A stretch of DNA of 19,226 nt from Chloroflexota bacterium. GTDB lineage: Bacteria > Chloroflexota > UBA6077 > FW602-bin22 > JACPQP01. The position numbers were made by a program, and so were the translations under genes. The stretch covers positions 1-19,226 of the forward strand of contig JACPQP010000119.1 in NCBI GenBank assembly GCA_016190465.1, read 5' to 3'. This document shows positions 8,781 through 15,324 of this stretch, piece by piece. How positions within the stretch are numbered: the first letter of the stretch is position 1; every line of letters begins with the position of its first letter. The notes under the pieces were generated by a model. It ran no database searches. It was not told the DNA's origin and worked only from the letters and a program-made list of their open reading frames with translations.

Positions 8781-9680
8781 TCAGCCCTTGATCCCGGTGA
8801 GCGTGATGCCCTGGATGAACTGGCGCTGGGCCAGGAAGAAGACCACGATGACGGGGAACGTCACCATAGTCGAGGCTGCCATAAGCAGGCCCCACTGGCT
8901 TCCCTCGGCGCGCTGGAACACCTGGAGGCCCAGCGAGAGCGTGTACTTGCTCTGGTCATTGAGGTAGATGAGCGGCCCGGTGAAGTCGTTCCAGGCGTGG
9001 AGGAACCCGAACACGCAGACGGTGGCCAGCGCGGGCTTGCAGAGCGGCATCAGGATGCGCCACCACAGGCCAAGGCGGCTGCTCCCGTCGATGATGGCCG
9101 CCTCTTCCAACTCGATCGGGATGGTCAAGAAGAACTGGCGCAGGAGAAAGATCGTGAACGGCGACCCAAGGAGGACGGGGACGGTCAGCGGGTAGAAGGT
9201 GTTGATCCAGTCCAGCTTGCTGAACAGGATGTACAGCGGTACCAGCGTGACGATGCCCGGCACCATCATCGTGCTGATGAGCACGAAGAAGATGACGTCC
9301 CGGCCCGGTGCGCGCAGCCGCGCGAAGCCGTAGGCCGCGAGCGAGCAGCTCAGCAATGGGCCGACGATGTTGGCCACCGCGATGATCAGCGTGTTGACCA
9401 GGTAGAGGTGGAACGGGGCGTAGTCGAAGACGTCCGGGTAGTTCTGCCAGACGATGGGGTTCGGTATCCACACGGGTGGCCAATCGAACACCTGACGGAG
9501 GGGCTTCACCGAGGTGGACACGAGCCAGAGGAACGGTATCGCGAAGACGATGCTGCACAGGACCAGCACCACGTGGGAGCCGGCGATGGCGAGCACCTTC
9601 AGCCACGGATTGCGCCGCTGGGTGGCCAGCCGGGTGGCCAGAACGGAAGCCAGCCGCGATTGCACGACACGCTGAGCCAC
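8781..9680 (-). CDS. Sugar ABC transporter permease, MalG type (CUT1)
   Basis: Inner-membrane permease of a carbohydrate ABC importer. The 299-aa product has about six membrane segments, starting with a long N-terminal helix (~32-55), and the cytoplasmic coupling loop EEAAIIDGSSRLGLWWRILMP (192-212), the EAA motif that docks on the ATPase. It ends in the QFIQGITLTGIKG-type tail usual for MalG-like proteins. The start is GTG at 9680, 2 bp after the stop of the MalF-type gene, with GAGGGGG upstream, so the two permeases are co-translated as a heterodimer. No ATPase gene follows; CUT1 systems often share an MsmK/MalK-type ATPase encoded elsewhere. No intrinsic terminator is seen after the gene. 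Confidence 0.93.
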   Translation of the reverse strand: MAQRVVQSRLASVLATRLATQRRNPWLKVLAIAGSHVVLVLCSIVFAIPFLWLVSTSVKPLRQVFDWPPVWIPNPIVWQNYPDVFDYAPFHLYLVNTLIIAVANIVGPLLSCSLAAYGFARLRAPGRDVIFFVLISTMMVPGIVTLVPLYILFSKLDWINTFYPLTVPVLLGSPFTIFLLRQFFLTIPIELEEAAIIDGSSRLGLWWRILMPLCKPALATVCVFGFLHAWNDFTGPLIYLNDQSKYTLSLGLQVFQRAEGSQWGLLMAASTMVTFPVIVVFFLAQRQFIQGITLTGIKG

Positions 9681-9682
9681 GC

Positions 9683-10588
9683 CTAGCGCCCCCCCTCATA
9701 GTAGACCCAGCGCCGCGCGAGCGCGAACTGCACCAGCGTGAACCCGAGGATGATGATGAAGAGGATCCAGGCCATCGCCGCGGCGTAGCCCATGTTGAGG
9801 AAGGTGAACCCGTGCCGGTAGAGGTAAAGCACGTAGAAGAGGGTCGAGTCGACCGGCCCGCCGCCCGTCATAATAAAGGCGGCGGTGAAGACCTGGAACG
9901 AGTTGATGATCCCGAGGACGAGGACGAAGAAGATCGTCGGAGTGAGCATGGGAACCGTCACGTTCCAGAACCTGGCCCACCAGTTGGCGCCGTCGATGGC
10001 GGCGGCCTCGTAGAGGTGCTCCGGCACGCCCTGAAGCCCGGCCAGAAAGATGATCATCGCGCCGCCCGAGCTCCAGGCGTGCATCAGGACCATTGAGGGC
10101 TTGGACCACTCGGGGGAGCCGAGCCACAGGGGCCCCTGGATTCCGAGGAACCGCAGGCCGGAGTTGATGAGCCCGAACTGGGGCTGAAGGATCCAGACCC
10201 ACAGCACGATCGAGGCCACTGCCGGCACGATCGACGGGACGTAGAACAGAGTGCGGTAGATGGAAATGCCCCGGAGCCGCTGGTTGAGGAACAGGGCGAG
10301 CAGCAACGCCACGGCGACACTCAGGGGCACGGCGAAGACGACGTAGTAGAGCGTGTTATAGAGTGACACGCCAAACAGCGGGTCGGCGAACAGCTCCTGG
10401 TAGTTCTGGAGTCCCACCCAGCTCGCCGGCCGGATGATATTGTATTTCGTCAGGCTCAGGAACACCGACGACGCGATCGGCCCGACGGTGAAGGCCAGGA
10501 AGCCCAGGAACCAGGGCAGGACAAACAGGTAGAAGTCCCGGGCTTCCCGGAAAGCGTTGGACCGACGGCGGAACGACAGCCTTGGCAC
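9683..10588 (-). CDS. Sugar ABC transporter permease, MalF type (CUT1)
   Basis: First permease of the same carbohydrate importer. The 301-aa product has a basic N-terminus, a first membrane segment at ~19-45 with the typical LFVLPWFLGFLAFTVGPI, about six segments in total and the EAA coupling loop EAAAIDGANWWARFWNVTVP (194-213). It lacks the extra N-terminal segments and large periplasmic loop of E. coli MalF, as is usual for short CUT1 permeases. The start is GTG at 10588 with a purine-rich AACGAGGTGGAG ahead. It begins 18 bp after the stop of the binding-protein gene and ends 2 bp before the MalG-type gene. The substrate cannot be read from the sequence. Confidence 0.93.
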   Translation of the reverse strand: MPRLSFRRRSNAFREARDFYLFVLPWFLGFLAFTVGPIASSVFLSLTKYNIIRPASWVGLQNYQELFADPLFGVSLYNTLYYVVFAVPLSVAVALLLALFLNQRLRGISIYRTLFYVPSIVPAVASIVLWVWILQPQFGLINSGLRFLGIQGPLWLGSPEWSKPSMVLMHAWSSGGAMIIFLAGLQGVPEHLYEAAAIDGANWWARFWNVTVPMLTPTIFFVLVLGIINSFQVFTAAFIMTGGGPVDSTLFYVLYLYRHGFTFLNMGYAAAMAWILFIIILGFTLVQFALARRWVYYEGGR

Positions 10589-10606
10589 GCTCCACCTCGT
10601 TCCGGG

Positions 10607-12100
10607 CTAGATCGCCTTTTTCCAGGCCTCGTCCAGCGCCGGCTGCACCTTCTTCTTGATCTCGGCCAGCGCCTCTTTGGCGGTCGCCTTCTTGTTGATG
10701 ACCGCCTGACAGGCGCGGTCGGCCTCGACCCAGTACTGGAGGGCGGCCAGCCCCATAGTGGCGCAGCCATGCGTCCAGTTCAGCGCGTCGATGGCGAGCT
10801 CGTACTCCTTCTGCACTTTCGGCGGCAGCTTCGGCTCGAACTCCGCCTTGAACATGTCCACCGCCGGGCGGAAGGTGGACAGGCTCGGGTTCCAGTAGGA
10901 GTTCCCGGAGATCTGTTCCTTGTCCCAGACCTTCTTGGTCTCGGCCGTGTTCCAGTTGCCGACGATACGCCAGGCGTCCGGCGAGATGGCCCACTTGATG
11001 GCGCTCCAGGCCTCATCTGCCTGCTTGCTCTGTGCGCCGACGACGAAGCTGAAGCCGCAGGACCAGGTGGACTTCTCCCCGTTCGGCGAGACCGGGTAGG
11101 GAGCTACACCGTAGTCGATGGCCGGCTTTCGCGCCAGCGTGTTCAGGTAGCCATCGGTGGTCCCAACCATCGACATCTGGCCGGCCAGGAAGGGGTCCGA
11201 GGCCTGGGCGCGCAGCCCCTGGATCATGCCGCCGGCCGTCTCGGCGCCGCCGGGGACGTACTTCTCGTAGAACCGCCCGAGCCACTCGACGGCTTCGACG
11301 ATCTTCGGATCCTCCGGCGTGACGGTCTTGCCGTCCTCGGAGATGTGCTGACCCTTGTTGATCCAGATGAACATCCAGAACCAGGTGTTGCCGGTGCCGT
11401 AGGGCAGGTGGCCGTAGCGCTCGATCTTGCCGTCCTTTGCCTTGTTCAGCTTGGCAGTGTACTCCTCGAGTTCCGTCCAGGTCTTGGGCGGCTTCTCGGG
11501 GTCGAGGCCGACCTCCTTGAAGTGAGCCTTGTTCCAGTAAAAGAGGCGGGTATCGGTCGCCCACGGTAGGCCGTAGAACTTCCCCTTCCACTGGACCTCC
11601 TTGATCTGGATCGGGTAGAACTGCTCCGCGCTGATCTTGTCTCGCGTCATCAGGGAGGTGATGTCGTGGTACAGACCCTGGGAAGCGAACTGGAGGAAGG
11701 TGTGGCGGTTCTGGTAGGCGATGTCGGGGCCCTTGCCGGCGGCTACGGCCGTCGTGTACTTGTCGTCGCCGAAGACAAGCTCGCCGATGTCCGCGAGGGT
11801 GATCTGGATGTCCTTCTGTGAGTTGTTGTACGCCTCGACGATCGCCTTCTGCTGCGGCTGGGTGTTCCACCACAGGTTGAGCGCCACCGGTCCCTTGGCA
11901 GCCGGCTTCACCGCCGCGGGCGCTTCCTTGGCGGGCGCAGCCTCTTTGGCCGGTGCAGCCGGAGCCGGTGTGGACGTCGGTGGAGCGGCCGCCTGCTGGC
12001 AACCTGCCGCCAGCAGCAGTCCGCTCAGGCCGAGGACGCTTGTCCGAAGGATGTGCCGCCGAGTGAAAGCCGTGGTCGTGCGTGGCGAGTAAGTGCGCAT
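10607..12100 (-). CDS. Sugar ABC transporter substrate-binding lipoprotein (SBP family 1)
   Basis: Extracytoplasmic binding protein of the CUT1 importer encoded just downstream. The 497-aa product has a Tat-like TRRHILRTS followed by a hydrophobic stretch and the lipobox LLAAGC (Cys34). A short Ala/Pro/Lys linker (~36-70) follows. The SBP_bac_1 domain has LNLWWNTQPQQKAIVEAYN, GPDIAYQNRHTFLQFASQG, FYGLPWATDTRLFYWNK and FLAGQMSMVGTTDGYL. The open frame continues upstream but crosses the promoter; ATG at 12100 gives a proper signal peptide. The nearest GGAGG is rather far (~14 nt), so an in-frame GTG a few codons upstream is an alternative. Ligand unknown; the family suggests an oligosaccharide or similar. 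Confidence 0.92.
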   Translation of the reverse strand: MRTYSPRTTTAFTRRHILRTSVLGLSGLLLAAGCQQAAAPPTSTPAPAAPAKEAAPAKEAPAAVKPAAKGPVALNLWWNTQPQQKAIVEAYNNSQKDIQITLADIGELVFGDDKYTTAVAAGKGPDIAYQNRHTFLQFASQGLYHDITSLMTRDKISAEQFYPIQIKEVQWKGKFYGLPWATDTRLFYWNKAHFKEVGLDPEKPPKTWTELEEYTAKLNKAKDGKIERYGHLPYGTGNTWFWMFIWINKGQHISEDGKTVTPEDPKIVEAVEWLGRFYEKYVPGGAETAGGMIQGLRAQASDPFLAGQMSMVGTTDGYLNTLARKPAIDYGVAPYPVSPNGEKSTWSCGFSFVVGAQSKQADEAWSAIKWAISPDAWRIVGNWNTAETKKVWDKEQISGNSYWNPSLSTFRPAVDMFKAEFEPKLPPKVQKEYELAIDALNWTHGCATMGLAALQYWVEADRACQAVINKKATAKEALAEIKKKVQPALDEAWKKAI

Positions 12101-12287
12101 AGCGGTACCATAAGCCTCCACAATATACTTGCGGCGCGGGTCGCCGGATCCCCACCGGCCAGCGCCGGCCAACCGCTCGGGCTGGTCGCCCTTCTGTTGA
12201 CCTCGCCGCCGGGCCATCGCCCCGCATCCGTGGCCCGCGAGGTGGTCCCGCGTGCGCCGAGATCGCCACGGCCGGCAGCGTGGGCAC
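12101..12287 (-). promoter_or_regulatory. Long 5' leader of the sugar ABC operon
   Basis: About 180 nt separate the predicted transcription start (near 12281) from ATG 12100. The leader contains a 7-bp hairpin CCGTGGC / GCCACGG (12228-12234 with 12265-12271) enclosing a second CGCG-based stem, and a CCGGC / GCCGG hairpin near 12156-12175. I recognise no riboswitch class. The length and structure make a regulatory leader possible but not shown. Confidence 0.35.
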
Positions 12288-12316
12288 ATTATAGATGCGA
12301 CCGGTCGCCCTGTCAA
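12288..12316 (-). promoter_or_regulatory. Consensus sigma-70 promoter of the sugar ABC operon
   Basis: Minus-strand -35 TTGACA (12311-12316) and -10 TATAAT (12288-12293) with exactly 17 bp between them: a perfect consensus, expected to be strong unless repressed. It points away from the toxin-antitoxin promoter, whose -35 begins ~64 bp away. Confidence 0.92.
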
Positions 12317-12379
12317 CAGCATCCAAGGTCGGGCCGCGTACGCCGCGCTGTACCCACGCCGGGATAAGGGCCACACTGC

Positions 12380-12409
12380 TTGACCTCGTGGGACAGATCG
12401 TGCTACGAT
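12380..12409 (+). promoter_or_regulatory. Promoter of the mazEF-like operon
   Basis: -35 TTGACC (12380-12385) and -10 TACGAT (12404-12409) with an 18-bp spacer, just upstream of the antitoxin gene. Expected start near 12416. Confidence 0.7.
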
Positions 12410-12422
12410 GTGTCCGAGGACA
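12391..12422. promoter_or_regulatory. Palindromic operator over the mazEF-like promoter
   Basis: The arms GGACAgATCGT (12391-12401) and ACGATgTGTCC (12405-12415) form an 11-bp inverted repeat with one mismatch and a 3-bp centre, covering the spacer and the -10 box. A second, shorter palindrome, TGTCC-GA-GGACA (12411-12422), shares its right half. Type II antitoxins typically repress their own promoter, and this site is placed to do so. Confidence 0.65.
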
Positions 12423-12438
12423 TGGTGGAGGCAATCGA

Positions 12439-12714
12439 ATGGTACGGGCGACGGTTGAGCGGCACCGGGCAAGAGTGAGCGTGACGGTCGACCCCATCTT
12501 GCTCAAGGCGGTCGACGCTTTCGTGCAAGAGCATCCGGGTCACGACCGCAGCAAAGTGTTCGACGCGGCCTTGCTCCTCTGGTATGCCCAGCAGCAGGAA
12601 AAAGCCATCGAGGCTCAGCATCGGGCACCTCAATCCGAGGTCGAGCGGGAGGAACGGGAAGCCTGGCACACGATCCAAGTCGCAGCGGTCGAACGATCTT
12701 CCGGCCAGGGCTAG
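12439..12714 (+). CDS. Ribbon-helix-helix antitoxin (MazE-like)
   Basis: Probable antitoxin of a type II toxin-antitoxin pair: it would bind and neutralise the MazF-like toxin encoded downstream and repress the operon. The 91-aa product has a basic N-terminus, then a short beta strand RVSVTVDP (~11-18) and two helices LLKAVDAFVQEHPG and DRSKVFDAALLLWYAQQ, the pattern of a ribbon-helix-helix DNA-binding domain. A charged C-terminal tail rich in Glu/Arg (~55-91) would be the toxin-binding part. ATG at 12439 has GGAGG 7 nt upstream; an open frame further upstream crosses the promoter and is not used. The next gene starts 6 bp after its stop. Function is inferred from fold and context. Confidence 0.8.
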   Translation: MVRATVERHRARVSVTVDPILLKAVDAFVQEHPGHDRSKVFDAALLLWYAQQQEKAIEAQHRAPQSEVEREEREAWHTIQVAAVERSSGQG

Positions 12715-12720
12715 TCAGGA

Positions 12721-13083
12721 ATGGCTGATCGCCCGCCACTGCGCGGCGAGATCTGGTTGGTGGAGACACCCGGCCAGCCATACGATCCGCATCAGCCGCG
12801 ACCGGCTCTGGTCGTGTCCGCCAATGCGCGAAACTGGCATAGCGATGACCTGACCCTCGTGCCGATCTTGTCCCGCGGAACCTTCGGCCCCACTCGCGTG
12901 GCCATCGATGCCGGGACAGGTGGTCTTCCGCACGAGAGCGTGCTATTCTGTGAAGAGATCTTTACGATCCACCGTGATTTCGTCAGCCGCGGCCCCCTTG
13001 GGCCACCAGTGCCCGACGAGCTACTGCGGAGAGTTGTCCGAGCGGTGCGTCGCGCTCTGGGCGACCCTGTCCCGGAGCCGTGA
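12721..13083 (+). CDS. MazF/PemK-family endoribonuclease toxin
   Basis: Predicted sequence-specific mRNA endonuclease of the MazF/PemK/Kid family. The 120-aa product shows the family plan: LRGEIWLVE (7-15) at the N-terminus, the catalytic-site arginine in RPALVVS (R27), LTLVPILSRG (45-53) with the serine where MazF has its Thr/Ser, and VLFCEEIFTIHRDFV (74-88) corresponding to the usual SVALCDQIRTVDK stretch. The C-terminal helix is LLRRVVRAVRRALG. It starts 6 bp after the antitoxin stop without a strong ribosome binding site of its own (AGGA is directly adjacent), suggesting coupling to antitoxin translation. Cleavage specificity cannot be predicted. Confidence 0.85.
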   Translation: MADRPPLRGEIWLVETPGQPYDPHQPRPALVVSANARNWHSDDLTLVPILSRGTFGPTRVAIDAGTGGLPHESVLFCEEIFTIHRDFVSRGPLGPPVPDELLRRVVRAVRRALGDPVPEP

Positions 13084-13085
13084 GG

Positions 13086-13114
13086 GTGACCTGGTCACGG
13101 TCTCGCGCTATCAT
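13086..13114 (+). promoter_or_regulatory. Possible promoter of the O-antigen-ligase-like gene
   Basis: -35 GTGACC (13086-13091) and -10 TATCAT (13109-13114) with a 17-bp spacer, immediately after the toxin stop codon and ~20 bp before the next start. Confidence 0.5.
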
Positions 13115-13132
13115 CGTTCGGAGCGTTGATCC

Positions 13133-14584
13133 TTGGCCACTCCCGCCCTCCGACTCTCCCGCCAACCGTCACCGCTCGCGGTGGCGGCGCTCGCCGTCCT
13201 GGTCGGGCTGGCGCTCGGCGGCGCGATCGCGCTGGCGACGCCGCTGTACGTCGTCGCCGCGCTCCTCGGCCTCGCCGGCGGGGTCGCGCTTCTCCTCAGC
13301 GTCGAGGCCGGGCTGCTCATCTTCGTCGGCATCGTCACGCTGCTCCCGTACGCGGTGGTTCCGGTCCCCCTGGGCACCGTGCGACTCACGTTCCTCGACG
13401 TCACGCTCACGTCGCTCCTCCTCACCTGGATCGTCCGGCTGCTCGCCCGGCCGGAGGAGCGGCTGCGCGGGACCGGGGTCGACCTCGCCTTCCTGGCCTT
13501 CGTCGGGCTGGCGCTGACGTCGTTCACGATCGGTCTGGGCTACTCGACGAGCCCCGAGGCGATGCGGCTGTTCCTGAAGTGGCTGAATAGCGGTCTGCTC
13601 CTGTACACGGTTGTCAACGTCGTCCGCGACGAGCGCCGGATCGCGCTGGTCGTCCGCGCGCTGTTGCTCGGCGGCGGGGCCGCCGGTGCGCTCGGCGTGC
13701 TCTTCTACCTCCTGCCTCGCGACCTCACACTGCGCGCCTACTCCCTGCTGCGGCCACTGGGCTACCCGCCGGCGGGCGAGATGCTTCGCACTATCGCCGG
13801 GACGGACACGCTGCGCGCCACGAGCACGTCGGTCGATCCGAATGTGTTCGGGGCGGTCCTGATGGTGGTCGTCGCGATTGGCGTTGCTCAGCTCTACGCA
13901 ACTCGCCCGCTGCTGCCGCGCCGCATCCTGCTGGCCCTGCTCGCACCGGCTGGTGCGGCCCTCTTGCTCACCTACTCGCGTGGCTCGTGGGTGGCGCTGG
14001 CAGCTGCCCTGGCGCTCATCGTGCTCTTGCGTGAGCGGCGCTGGTGGGTTGCGGTGCTGGTCGTCTTCGTCGGCGTTGCACTTATCCTGGTCCAGGAGCG
14101 GTCGCCGTATCTCGAGCACCTCGTCTCCGGGTTTCAGGCAAGGGATAAGGCGGCGGCGATGCGTCTGGGCGAGTTCAAGGATGCGCTCATCCTGATCCAA
14201 CGATATCCGCTTTTCGGCGTCGGCTTCGGCAGGGCGCCCGAGGTGGATCTCTACGTGGGTGTATCCAGCATCTACCTTCTGCTAGCGGAGCAGGTGGGCC
14301 TGCTCGGCCTGGCCGCTTACCTGGCAACTGTCGGCTGGTTGCTCGCTCGTGCGTTTCGCGCACTGCGCCGGGCGCCCGAGGTCCCGGTCAGTGGCGTGCT
14401 CCTCAGCGCCACCGCGGCGCTGGCCGGCGCGCTGACAGCCGGCGTGTTCGACCACCACTTCGTCAACATCCGCTTCCCGCACGTGGTCGCGCTGTTCTGG
14501 CTCCTCGCGGGGCTGGTGGTGGTCTCGATTCGCGGGATGGGTGAGGTTGAGGAGCGAACCCAGGGTTCGCTCTCACGGAGGTGA
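13133..14584 (+). CDS. O-antigen ligase / Wzy-like polytopic membrane protein
   Basis: 483-aa integral membrane protein with roughly 10-12 hydrophobic segments, of the O-antigen ligase/polymerase (Wzy_C/WaaL-like) superfamily that handles lipid-linked glycans at the outer face of the membrane. Hallmarks are the LLTYSRGSWVALAAALALI segment (the SRG(S/A)W motif), then the RLGEFKDALILIQRYPLFGVGFG stretch and SSIYLLLAEQVGLLGLAAYL, where these enzymes have the large external loop and the following helix. The start is TTG at 13133 with a weak GGAG upstream; an internal start cannot be excluded. The stop overlaps the next gene's ATG by one base. The last residues (EERTQGSLSRR) lie on a family B hairpin. 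The exact substrate is unknown; if the host is a monoderm, a cell-surface polysaccharide polymerase is more likely than lipopolysaccharide ligation. Confidence 0.82.
   Translation: MATPALRLSRQPSPLAVAALAVLVGLALGGAIALATPLYVVAALLGLAGGVALLLSVEAGLLIFVGIVTLLPYAVVPVPLGTVRLTFLDVTLTSLLLTWIVRLLARPEERLRGTGVDLAFLAFVGLALTSFTIGLGYSTSPEAMRLFLKWLNSGLLLYTVVNVVRDERRIALVVRALLLGGGAAGALGVLFYLLPRDLTLRAYSLLRPLGYPPAGEMLRTIAGTDTLRATSTSVDPNVFGAVLMVVVAIGVAQLYATRPLLPRRILLALLAPAGAALLLTYSRGSWVALAAALALIVLLRERRWWVAVLVVFVGVALILVQERSPYLEHLVSGFQARDKAAAMRLGEFKDALILIQRYPLFGVGFGRAPEVDLYVGVSSIYLLLAEQVGLLGLAAYLATVGWLLARAFRALRRAPEVPVSGVLLSATAALAGALTAGVFDHHFVNIRFPHVVALFWLLAGLVVVSIRGMGEVEERTQGSLSRR
14552..14572. repeat. Family B hairpin at the 3' end of the ligase-like gene
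   Basis: Perfect 10-bp inverted repeat GAGCGAACCC / GGGTTCGCTC with a single-base centre, inside the last codons of the upstream gene and 4 nt before the GGAGG of the next gene. In RNA it would be a hairpin close to that ribosome binding site. Confidence 0.75.
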
Positions 14585-14823
14585 TGGTGTCACAGGTTAC
14601 GTGTGTGAAGTGTGGGCGGGTCGGCGATCGACTGGCAAGCCCACCGCTCGGCGGTCAACTGGGTGGGCTGGTTCAGGCCCAGATCTGTGTGGAGTGCTGG
14701 AAGGAGTGGCTGGCGATGTCGATCCGGATTGTCAACCACTACGGCTTGCAGCCGTCTGATCCGGCCGACCGGAAGCAGATCCACGCGTTCATGCGTGACT
14801 TCCTCAACCTTCGCGAGGCGTGA
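14584..14823 (+). CDS. Small four-cysteine protein related to YggX (Fe(II)-trafficking-like)
   Basis: 79-aa cytosolic protein resembling the YggX / oxidative damage protection family, linked in enterobacteria to iron-sulfur cluster protection. The shared pattern is PPLGGQLG (20-27), WKEWLAMSIRIVNHYGLQPSDPADR (39-63) and the terminal FMRDFL, matching the family's PyPGelG...W.eWL..q..liNEy.L.p.dp..R...f... Unlike classical YggX it has two CxxC pairs, CVKC (7-10) and CVEC (35-38), suggesting a zinc or iron knuckle. ATG at 14584 overlaps the previous stop (TGATG). GGAGG is 2-3 nt upstream of it, so GTG at 14587 with 5-nt spacing may be the true start. The homology is recognised by eye. Confidence 0.7.
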   Translation: MVSQVTCVKCGRVGDRLASPPLGGQLGGLVQAQICVECWKEWLAMSIRIVNHYGLQPSDPADRKQIHAFMRDFLNLREA

Positions 14824-14855
14824 TTCGCCTGAGCGCGAATGGGTTTCGCGCCGAC

Positions 14856-14884
14856 TTGACAATCTTGTGTGCGGAGCCTATCGT
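14856..14884 (+). promoter_or_regulatory. Promoter of hisI-hisG
   Basis: -35 TTGACA (14856-14861) and -10 TATCGT (14879-14884) with a 17-bp spacer, giving a start near 14891 and a leader of ~80 nt before hisI. Confidence 0.75.
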
Positions 14885-14898
14885 AGGACCCGTTGCGT

Positions 14899-14960
14899 GG
14901 GAACGACTTTGCGGGGCACGACCTTGCGTCGTCCTGTCGCCCGCTGGGAACGACCTTGTT
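14899..14960 (+). repeat. Three 15-bp direct repeats in the hisI leader
   Basis: GGGAACGACTTTGCG (14899-14913), GGGCACGACCTTGCG (14914-14928) and GGGAACGACCTTGTT (14946-14960). The first two are head-to-tail without a gap; the third follows after 17 bp and ends at the ribosome binding site GGGAGGG. An ACGAC / GTCGT hairpin (14918-14932) overlaps the second copy. Position suggests regulation of hisIG, but no known regulator is recognised. Confidence 0.7.
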
Positions 14961-14973
14961 GGGAGGGATTCTG

Positions 14974-15324
14974 TTGGCGAGCACCCCGATGATTGACTCT
15001 CAGCCCGTCGCGCTCGATTTTGCCAAGCTCGGTGGCCTGGTCCCGGCGATTGTCCAGGATCACGCGACCAAGGACATCCTGATGCTTGGCTTCATGAACG
15101 AGGCCGCCTGGCAGAAGACCCTCCAGATCGGCCTGGTAACGTTCTACAGCCGGACCCGGAGGACGCTGTGGACCAAGGGCGAGACGTCGGGACATCATCT
15201 GGTGGTGCGAACGATCCGGGTCGACTGCGACGCCGACACGGTGCTGATCGAGGCCGAGCCGCACGGCCCCACCTGCCACACCGGTGCCACCTCTTGCTTC
15301 TTCCGGGCGGTGAGCCGTGCTTGA
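14974..15324 (+). CDS. hisI: Phosphoribosyl-AMP cyclohydrolase
   Basis: Third step of histidine synthesis: zinc-dependent opening of the adenine ring of phosphoribosyl-AMP. The 116-aa product is the stand-alone cyclohydrolase without a HisE domain. It has MLGFMNEAAW (37-46), VTFYSRTRRTLWTKGETSGH (55-74), the metal cluster DCDAD (84-88) and PTCHTGATSCF (99-109). Cysteines 85, 101 and 108 have the spacing of the zinc ligands in the characterised archaeal enzyme. The start is TTG at 14974, chosen because GGGAGGG ends 6 nt upstream; ATG 14989 is too far from any ribosome binding site. It overlaps hisG by 8 bp. Confidence 0.95.
   Translation: MASTPMIDSQPVALDFAKLGGLVPAIVQDHATKDILMLGFMNEAAWQKTLQIGLVTFYSRTRRTLWTKGETSGHHLVVRTIRVDCDADTVLIEAEPHGPTCHTGATSCFFRAVSRA

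Noticed and set aside
12101..12472. Upstream extension of the sugar-binding protein gene
   Set aside because: It crosses the consensus promoter and the divergent toxin-antitoxin promoter, and would bury the signal peptide inside the protein.
12439..13083. Part of a larger defence island
   Set aside because: A lone MazEF-like pair between a sugar importer and a glycan ligase-like gene; no other defence, phage or integrase genes are visible.
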